Assembly (NCBI GenBank): GCA_964535025.1
Contig: CAZHRW010000288.1
Span: 1 to 21,514, forward strand
Direction: 5' to 3'
Source of the DNA: JAAYZK01 sp964535025
GTDB lineage: Bacteria; Planctomycetota; Phycisphaerae; SM23-33; FEN-1343
Length of the DNA: 21,514 nucleotides
In this document: piece after piece, positions 15,913 through 21,514 of the stretch
Layout of the letters: every line of letters begins with the position of its first letter
Numbering within the stretch: position 1 is the first letter of the stretch
Made by a program: the position numbers and the translations under genes
Notes under the pieces: generated by a model
Database searches by the model: none
Seen by the model: the letters and a program-made list of their open reading frames with translations, nothing else
What the model was told of the DNA's origin: nothing

Positions 15913-17819
15913 TTCGTCGCCTCCTCGGTCGCCTTCGCCCGTTCGTCCAGGACCCGCCGGACCCGCTCATACCGCATCCGCCCCTCGGCCCGCTGGACGA
16001 TCCGCTGGACCTGGCCGAAGGTGATGGCGGCGAGATTGCGACGGATATCCTCGTCGAGACGGTCGGTGAGCCCCCGCCGGACCGCCTCGGCGCGGGCGTT
16101 GGCCAGGCCCGTCTCACTGCGGGCCAGGGCGCTGTAGGCGTCGTCCAGCCAGCGGGCGAAGTCGTCCATCGCCTGCCGCTCGTAGGCGGCGGCGTAGGCG
16201 TCGATGAACGCCTGGTAATGCTGCCGCCGCCAGATGACCAGGAACTGCTCGTACGTGCACGATGCCGGATCCTCGCCGTGAACGGCCAGGAAGCGTTCGG
16301 CCAGCGCCTTGTATTTCTTGACGAAGGCGTCGCGGTCGTCCCGGCAGAGGGTGACGAACTCGCGGTACTGCTGCCTGCCTGGCTCGTCCTGGCCGATGTA
16401 CTCGTCGAAGCCCTGTTCGTAGCTGAGCGTGGTGCCGGACCCGGGCGACAGGTGCGTCTTGCCGTAGGCCATGTAGATGCCCTCGGGCTTCGGCTCGAAC
16501 GCGGCCAGGACGGGGTCGGGCTCGGTGCCCTTGATGGCGGGGAACCATCGGAAGCGGCGGTTGAGCTGCTCGTTGATCTCCTGGCTGGTGAGGAAGTGCA
16601 GGAAATCCAGCGCCACGTCGGGGTGCCTGGAGAAGCGGGTGACGCCCATCGGGAAGCCGCTCTGCTGCCCCGCCTCGGTCGGCCGCATCCGCAGGTACGG
16701 GCCGTACAGCGGGTGATCGGGCCGGGAGACGGGGAAGTCGAAAACCATGATCTCGAAGTCGCCGGCCACCTGGCGGTACAGGCTGCCGGCCTCCCAACTG
16801 CCGGTGGCGATCATCGCGGCCTTGCCCTGGGCGAACATGGAGATCGGCTGGTCGCGCTTGCAGGCCATGAAGCCCTTGTTGAAGTAGCGGCAGATATCGT
16901 AGAGCACCATGTGCCCGGCGCGGATGTGCGGGTCGGTGCGCAGGTCGAACGGCTCGTCCAGCTCGGTCAGGTCGGCCTCGGGGAACGTGCCGGTCATCGT
17001 CGCTTCCAGGGCGAGACTCAACTCAACGTCCCCGTCGAGGTTCCAGTCGAACAGCTCCCGCATGGGGCCGTAGGCCATCGTCAGGTACTTCCAGCCGAAC
17101 TGCCCGGCGATGTCCTTGCCGCCGGCGATGGGCACGACCGTATCGCCCGTCGCCTCACTGTAGGCGCGGACCTCCTCGCACAGGGCCATGTACTCCCGCA
17201 GCGATGTGGGGACCCGTACGGTCCCGTCGCCGACGGTGTCGGCCACCCGCCGGAGCAGGTCGCGATTGGCGTAGATGCGGACGGTGAACATCGACAGCGG
17301 AGCGCAGTAGTACTCCTGCAGCGTTGCGCGGAAGCCGCCCCGCATCCCGTCGAGGTACGTCTCCCGCCACGGCACCCCTTCCAGGTCGGTCCCTTCGTTG
17401 TAGGGGTTGGGCTGATCGACCTCCGACGGCAGCGGGTTGAAGTACCGCACCGCGAGGTTGTCCCAGTCCTCGCGTCCCCACATCTCGATCAGGTCCGGCG
17501 CCATGCGGCCGATCAACTGCGTCCGCACCCACTGGTCGTAGGCGCTGGTGGGCACGGCGATCTGCTGGATATAAACATCCGGGTGCCGCTTCATGTACGC
17601 CTCGGCCGCCCACTGCATCGCCTCGACGGTCCGTCCCTCGAGCTGCCAGTGCACGAAGGTGATGACCTTCTTCCCCCCGCCCAGCGGGCCGCCGGAGACG
17701 CCGAAGGTCTGCCACGCGACGTGGACGATCGACCAGCCGAACACCACGACCAGCAGCGCCAAGCCGATCAGGTTGGTGATCTTCTTCCGCCGCGAGACGG
17801 TCCCGTCGCCGCCGCTCAT
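15909..17819 (-). CDS. Large membrane-anchored ABC solute-binding protein (family 1)
   Basis: A 636-residue extracytoplasmic sugar-binding protein, well above the usual ~420-450. RRKK followed by a hydrophobic helix (~14-36) looks like an uncleaved signal anchor; there is no lipobox Cys. Residues ~50-445 are the SBP_bac_1-type domain (ITFVHWQ strand, APDLIEMWG at 108-115, FAQGKAAMIATGSWEAG at 329-345, DVALDFLHFLTSQEIN at 401-416). Beyond it is a ~190-residue extension, and from ~515 it is strongly helical and charged with coiled-coil character. ATG 17819 overlaps the TGA of the preceding gene (ATGA). The frame continues upstream, but only as a shadow of the TPR gene. It presumably delivers an oligosaccharide to the two permeases encoded downstream. 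Confidence 0.92.
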   Translation of the reverse strand: MSGGDGTVSRRKKITNLIGLALLVVVFGWSIVHVAWQTFGVSGGPLGGGKKVITFVHWQLEGRTVEAMQWAAEAYMKRHPDVYIQQIAVPTSAYDQWVRTQLIGRMAPDLIEMWGREDWDNLAVRYFNPLPSEVDQPNPYNEGTDLEGVPWRETYLDGMRGGFRATLQEYYCAPLSMFTVRIYANRDLLRRVADTVGDGTVRVPTSLREYMALCEEVRAYSEATGDTVVPIAGGKDIAGQFGWKYLTMAYGPMRELFDWNLDGDVELSLALEATMTGTFPEADLTELDEPFDLRTDPHIRAGHMVLYDICRYFNKGFMACKRDQPISMFAQGKAAMIATGSWEAGSLYRQVAGDFEIMVFDFPVSRPDHPLYGPYLRMRPTEAGQQSGFPMGVTRFSRHPDVALDFLHFLTSQEINEQLNRRFRWFPAIKGTEPDPVLAAFEPKPEGIYMAYGKTHLSPGSGTTLSYEQGFDEYIGQDEPGRQQYREFVTLCRDDRDAFVKKYKALAERFLAVHGEDPASCTYEQFLVIWRRQHYQAFIDAYAAAYERQAMDDFARWLDDAYSALARSETGLANARAEAVRRGLTDRLDEDIRRNLAAITFGQVQRIVQRAEGRMRYERVRRVLDERAKATEEATK

Positions 17820-18736
17820 GGGGCCACCTCCCGCTCGGCTTCGGCGAGCCGCTCGCGGCAGCGCTCGGCGCCGAGTTGCGCCAGGTAGTAGCGGTTGTCC
17901 CCGGGCGCCTCTTCGATCAGCCGCTCGTACCACTGGGCCGCCAGCGCATCGTCGCCGAGGCGCCGCTCGGCGATCTGGGCGATGCGGAAGCACGTCTTGG
18001 CCTGGTGGAACATGCTGGGCAGTCCCGCGTGGTAGGCGGCCTGGAAGGATGCGACCGCCTCGGCCCACCGCCCGTTCCGCTCGTGCCACTCGCCCACCAG
18101 GATGTGCATGTTGCCCGCGAGGTAGTTGCCCGGCTGCTCCTTCGTGCCCGGGTGCCTGGCGAGATAGTCGATGAGGATCTCGGCCCCCTCGCGCTCGGCG
18201 GCGTCGTCGCCCACCTCCACCAGGTACGACGCGCCCAGCCGCAGCGCCGCCTCGTGGGCGACCAGGTGGCCGTCGTAGCGCTCGAGAATCCGGCGATACC
18301 GCCGGCGGACGTCCCGGCGGAGCGCCTCGCGCTGCTCGGCCGTCTTAGGCTCGCGGTCGGGCAGATCGGCCATGCGGGCCAGCGTCAGTTCCGCCCACGG
18401 CGCCGCCCGGGAGGTCTCGAAGTCGTCGCACACGCGGCGGTAGTACGCCCGGGCCTTGTCGTGGTCCTCCCCGGGACGGCGGTGGTGCCAGATGTGGCCC
18501 AGGGCGAACAGGGCTTCGGCGCGCACCTCCGGGTCGGCGTCGTCGGTGTCGTAGGCTTCGAAGACCTCGATGGCCTCGCCCCAGTTGGCGATGCGGACCG
18601 CCTCCCAGCCGGCATCGAGCGGATTGGCCGCCGCGCCTTCCGCCGGCTCGCCGCGGACCGCCACGGCCCCAAGGACCGCCACGGCGGCCGCGACGACCAC
18701 CAGGCCGCTCCGGGCGAAACGCACTGGATATCTCAT
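17816..18736 (-). CDS. Exported TPR-like helical repeat protein
   Basis: A 306-residue protein with an N-terminal hydrophobic segment (~10-28) that looks like a signal peptide or anchor. After it come repeated helix pairs with TPR character, for example NWGEAIEVFEAY near 51, ALFALGHIWH near 75, NGRWAEAVASFQAAYHAG in the second half, and a final DDALAAQWYERLIEEAPGD unit. Start ATG 18736 has AGGAG 7 nt upstream; an ATG at 18766 in the same frame lacks such a site. It is the first gene of the sugar-importer operon and overlaps the binding-protein gene by 4 bp (ATGA). TPR proteins are scaffolds, so a role in assembling or anchoring the importer is an inference from position. Confidence 0.85.
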   Translation of the reverse strand: MRYPVRFARSGLVVVAAAVAVLGAVAVRGEPAEGAAANPLDAGWEAVRIANWGEAIEVFEAYDTDDADPEVRAEALFALGHIWHHRRPGEDHDKARAYYRRVCDDFETSRAAPWAELTLARMADLPDREPKTAEQREALRRDVRRRYRRILERYDGHLVAHEAALRLGASYLVEVGDDAAEREGAEILIDYLARHPGTKEQPGNYLAGNMHILVGEWHERNGRWAEAVASFQAAYHAGLPSMFHQAKTCFRIAQIAERRLGDDALAAQWYERLIEEAPGDNRYYLAQLGAERCRERLAEAEREVAP

Positions 18737-18774
18737 CGGGGCACTCCTTCGGCACCTTGCTTCCAAGGCCGTCG

Positions 18775-18780
18775 ATGATA
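18775..18780 (-). promoter_or_regulatory. Possible -10 element of the sugar-importer operon
   Basis: TATCAT on the minus strand, ~40 bp before the TPR gene start. The sequence at the -35 distance (TGAATG) is a poor match, so an activator may be needed, but no operator is recognisable. Confidence 0.35.
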
Positions 18781-18875
18781 CACGATTACGGGCCGGTCAT
18801 TCACGCATTCTTTCCCGGCCCGCCCGCCGGCCGCAACAAGGCAGCCCGCGGCTGGTCCCGCCGGGACGGGCATGG

Positions 18876-18881
18876 TACCAT
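18876..18881 (+). promoter_or_regulatory. Possible -10 element of der
   Basis: TACCAT, 38 bp before the der ATG, in the 183-bp divergent gap. No good -35 is seen at 16-18 bp. Confidence 0.25.
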
Positions 18882-18919
18882 AAGGCGTTGATCCGGACCT
18901 TCACAGCGAGATCGAGCTT

Positions 18920-20263
18920 ATGGCATTACCCACCGTGGCCATCGTCGGACGGCCCAACGTCGGCAAGAGCAGCCTGCTGAACTGTTTGGCGGGACGGACG
19001 ATCTCCATCGTCGACCCGACCGCCGGCGTGACCCGCGACCGCGTCAGCACGCCGCTGCCGCTGGGCGAGGAGGTCTACGTCGAGCTGGTCGACACCGGCG
19101 GGCTGGGCATCGAGGATGTCGACGACCTCACCGAGCACGTCGAGACGCAGATCCGCTACGCCATGGCCGAGGCGGCGCTGGTCCTGTTCGTCGTCGACGT
19201 CACCGCCGGCGTGCTGCCGCTCGATAAGAAAGTCGCCGAACTCCTGCGCCGCCAAAACCTTCCGGTGATCCTCGTGGCCAACAAGTGCGACACGCCCGCC
19301 CAGGAAGCCCTCATCGGGGAGTTCCACCAACTCGGCTTTGGCGATCCCGTCGCCGTCTCAGCCGAGCACAAGCGAGGGCGCGACCGCCTGCTGGAGCTCA
19401 TCGACGACGCCGTCGGCCACGCCGCCGCCCCCGTCGGCGAACCGGCGATCAAGCTGGCGATCGTCGGCAAGCGCAACGCCGGCAAGTCCACGTTCATCAA
19501 CGCCCTGGCCGGCGCCGAGCGGGTGATCGTCTCGGAAACGCCCGGCACCACCCGCGACAGCGTCGACGTCCGCTTCAAACTCGGCGAGACCGAGATGATC
19601 GCCATCGACACCGCCGGCGTCCGCAAGAAACGCCGGATCGCCGACAACATCGAGTACTACGGCTACCACCGCGCCCAGCGGAGCATCCGGCGCGCCGACG
19701 TGACACTCCTGCTGATCGACGCGACCGTCCCGCTCGGGCAGGTCGACAAGCGGCTGGCCGGCTACATCCTCGAGGAGTTCGCCCCCGTGATCCTCGTGGT
19801 CAACAAGTGGGACCTCGTCGAAGGCCAGGCCACCCAGGACGACTACGCCGACTACATCGGCGAGGTGCTGCCCCACCTGGCCTTCGCGCCGATCAGCTTC
19901 ATCTCCGCGACCGACCGGCTCAACCTCGCCGAGACCGTCCAGCTCGCCCGGCACCTGCACGCCCAGGCCTCCACCCGCGTGACCACCGGCACGCTCAACC
20001 GGGCCGTCGAGGAGATCTGCGCCCTGCGCGGCCCCAGCCACAAGCGCGGCCGCCGGCGGCCGCGAGTGTACTACGCCACGCAGGTCGACACCTGCCCGCC
20101 GACGCTGGTGCTGTTCGTCAACGACCCCGACGCCTTCACCGACACCTGGCAGCGCTTCCTGCTCAACGAGCTCCGCGAGCGCCTGCCCTTCCCCGAGGTG
20201 CCCATCCGCCTGCTGATCCGCCGACGCAACCGCCGCGAGGAGCCCTCCTCGTCCATCGTGTAA
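18920..20263 (+). CDS. der: GTPase Der (EngA), ribosome assembly
   Basis: A 447-residue essential GTPase of usual length, needed for maturation of the 50S subunit. G domain 1 has GRPNVGKS at 10-17, DTGG and NKCD. G domain 2 has GKRNAGKS at 183-190 (instead of the usual second G-R-P-N-V-G-K-S), DTAGVRKKRRI, and NKWD at 295-298. A C-terminal KH-like domain (~350-447) closes the protein, ending in a basic stretch. ATG 18920 has only a weak GAG-type site upstream, but GRPNVGKS ten residues in fixes the start. It is divergent from the importer operon and probably monocistronic. Confidence 0.97.
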   Translation: MALPTVAIVGRPNVGKSSLLNCLAGRTISIVDPTAGVTRDRVSTPLPLGEEVYVELVDTGGLGIEDVDDLTEHVETQIRYAMAEAALVLFVVDVTAGVLPLDKKVAELLRRQNLPVILVANKCDTPAQEALIGEFHQLGFGDPVAVSAEHKRGRDRLLELIDDAVGHAAAPVGEPAIKLAIVGKRNAGKSTFINALAGAERVIVSETPGTTRDSVDVRFKLGETEMIAIDTAGVRKKRRIADNIEYYGYHRAQRSIRRADVTLLLIDATVPLGQVDKRLAGYILEEFAPVILVVNKWDLVEGQATQDDYADYIGEVLPHLAFAPISFISATDRLNLAETVQLARHLHAQASTRVTTGTLNRAVEEICALRGPSHKRGRRRPRVYYATQVDTCPPTLVLFVNDPDAFTDTWQRFLLNELRERLPFPEVPIRLLIRRRNRREEPSSSIV

Positions 20264-20308
20264 CCCCTCGCCGCGGGATCCGCTGGCTGGAACCGTCGAT
20301 ATCCGCGC

Positions 20309-20337
20309 TTGCCATCGCCCCGAAGCCGCGCTATAGT
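20309..20337 (+). promoter_or_regulatory. Sigma-70-type promoter of the right-end secreted-protein gene
   Basis: TTGCCA (20309-20314), a 17-bp spacer and TATAGT (20332-20337). The start would fall near 20344, giving a leader of ~74 nt with AGAGGAG just before the ATG at 20418. Confidence 0.7.
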
Positions 20338-20417
20338 GTGCGCGCTGTGCCGTGGGATCGGCACGGCGACTCAAGGAGAGCATCCCTTCTGAAACAAGCC
20401 GTCCAGAGGAGACGATC

Positions 20418-21514
20418 ATGGCCGGACACCGCCTGACACTACTGACGTTCATTACGATACTTCCGCTCGCCGTTGCGACGCCGGCCCCGGCTCAGACGGC
20501 CGAGGATGTGCTCTCGCGCATCCCGGCCGACAGCATGGCCTTCTGCGGCGCCGCCGACACCGCCGCCGCCTTCGCCAACCTCGGCCGCTTCGCCGGCGAT
20601 GTCACCATGGGCGCCGTGCCGCCCAACATCCTGGACATGATCAAGATGAACCTCCAGCTCGGCGAGGGGTTCCGCGACGACGGCGGCTTCGCCATCGTCC
20701 TGCTCAACCCCGCCCCGTTCGGCCTGGACTACGCCGCGATGGTCCGCGGCGAACAACCGCCGCCGGAGGAGGACCCGCCGTTCGCGATTCTCCTGCCGGG
20801 CTCACCGGCGATGTTCGACGCCTGGATGCCGCAGACGGACAGCGGCTACACGGTCATCAACTTCGGCGCCGAGCCGGCCTACGCCAAGGCGCTGGGCGGG
20901 TTCACCGTCCTGGCGCCGCGACGGGAGTTCGTCGACGCCGTCGTCAATGCCGACAGCTCTGTCGCCACGACCGCCCCAAAGGACCACTTGGCCATGCTGA
21001 AACGCGGCGACTTCTTCGCCTACGCCGACGGCGCACGGCTGGCCCCGGTCGTCTCGGCCGCGGTCGACCAGGCGACGAAGATGATGACCGAGGGGCCCCT
21101 GCCCGATGAGGACATGCGGTCGTTCTTCAAGGTCTACGCACAACTGCTGAAGTTCTACGACACCTTCTTCTTTGCCCGGCTCCAGGCGGGGTCGGCGGCC
21201 CTGGCGTTCGCCGACGACGGCGTGCTCGTCGACAGCCTTGTCACCGTCAAGGACGACACGCCGCTGGCGACGGTCCTGAAGGGCACCCGCCGCGCCGACG
21301 CGCCGCTGTTCGCACGGCTGCCGGCGACGACGTACATCCTGGCCCTCGGCGGCGCCTGGCAGCCGCTGACCGGCGAGGCCCTCGCCGCCCAGGACCGGCT
21401 GGGGGCCGAGCTGAACCGCGCCCTGTTCAGCGGGGCCGATCCGGAACTGCTCGAGGAGGCCACACGGACGACCCGCCGGTTCAACGCCCACCTGCGGGGC
21501 ATCCAGTACACCTA
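20418..21514 (+). CDS. Secreted protein of unknown function (3' end outside window)
   Basis: The frame is open from ATG 20418 to the window edge, 365 codons, with no stop. AGAGGAG lies ~7 nt upstream and a good promoter precedes it. It begins with a signal peptide (about 1-26, hydrophobic TLLTFITILPLAV, then ATPAPA before QTAEDVL). The mature part begins with VLSRIPADSMAFCGAAD, a style seen in planctomycete exported proteins that open with a 'proteins-at-low-copy' type of Pro-Ala-Asp segment, then alternates predicted beta strands and helices. I see no catalytic motif, repeat, dockerin or lipobox. Codon use and GC content match the neighbours. I do not recognise the family and assign no function. 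Confidence 0.88.
   Translation, partial: MAGHRLTLLTFITILPLAVATPAPAQTAEDVLSRIPADSMAFCGAADTAAAFANLGRFAGDVTMGAVPPNILDMIKMNLQLGEGFRDDGGFAIVLLNPAPFGLDYAAMVRGEQPPPEEDPPFAILLPGSPAMFDAWMPQTDSGYTVINFGAEPAYAKALGGFTVLAPRREFVDAVVNADSSVATTAPKDHLAMLKRGDFFAYADGARLAPVVSAAVDQATKMMTEGPLPDEDMRSFFKVYAQLLKFYDTFFFARLQAGSAALAFADDGVLVDSLVTVKDDTPLATVLKGTRRADAPLFARLPATTYILALGGAWQPLTGEALAAQDRLGAELNRALFSGADPELLEEATRTTRRFNAHLRGIQYT

Noticed and set aside
17820..18089. Upstream extension of the binding-protein gene to 18089
   Set aside because: It lies within the TPR gene in a different frame and reads as an Arg-rich shadow. ATG 17819 with the ATGA overlap and the following membrane anchor fits better.

Overview
The window looks like a GC-rich chromosomal segment from a planctomycete-type bacterium (Phycisphaerae-like is my best guess; no rRNA or other taxonomic marker is present). 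The reasons are two PEP-CTERM-tailed secreted proteins, a dockerin repeat on a glycoside hydrolase, a stand-alone type IV-pilin-like secreted protein, a uroporphyrinogen-decarboxylase-like orphan, and housekeeping genes (argB, argF, priA, comEC, der) scattered among carbohydrate-use genes. I see no tRNA, rRNA, CRISPR array, insertion sequence, phage gene or plasmid origin. Coding density is high: the longest gap is about 270 bp (6527-6797), so no stretch over 300 bp lacks a gene.

Layout. Positions 3-1673 (+) hold the 3' part of a glycine-rich PEP-CTERM protein whose stop overlaps the end of a convergent URO-D/MtaA-like gene (1631-2728, -). Divergent from the latter is a secreted GH88 unsaturated glucuronyl hydrolase with two dockerin repeats and a PEP-CTERM tail (2894-4312, +). 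An arginine pair follows, argB-argF (4439-6282, +), behind a near-consensus promoter. A 2[4Fe-4S] ferredoxin (6356-6526, -) has its own promoter and a classic terminator. priA (6798-9062, +) comes next, with a promoter placed so that its mRNA may be leaderless, then comEC (9136-11625, +), which converges on a pilin-like gene (11651-12460, -).

From 18736 down to 12583 (-) runs a tightly coupled five-gene operon: a TPR-like exported protein, a large membrane-anchored solute-binding protein, a MalF-type permease with an extra membrane-embedded insert, a MalG-type permease, and an MsmX/UgpC-type ATPase. Neighbours overlap as ATGA, GTGA and TAATG, with a final 7-bp gap. This encodes a complete CUT1-type sugar ABC importer in one transcript and is the most unusual part of the window. 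On the other side, der (18920-20263, +) is followed by a secreted protein of unknown function that runs off the right end (20418-21514, +).

Taken together, the accessory genes suggest degradation and import of (probably uronate-containing) polysaccharide. The link between the GH88 enzyme and the importer is inferred only from both being present. I found no wholly new system that I can prove. The best candidate for something undescribed is the TPR / anchored binding protein / enlarged permease version of the sugar importer.
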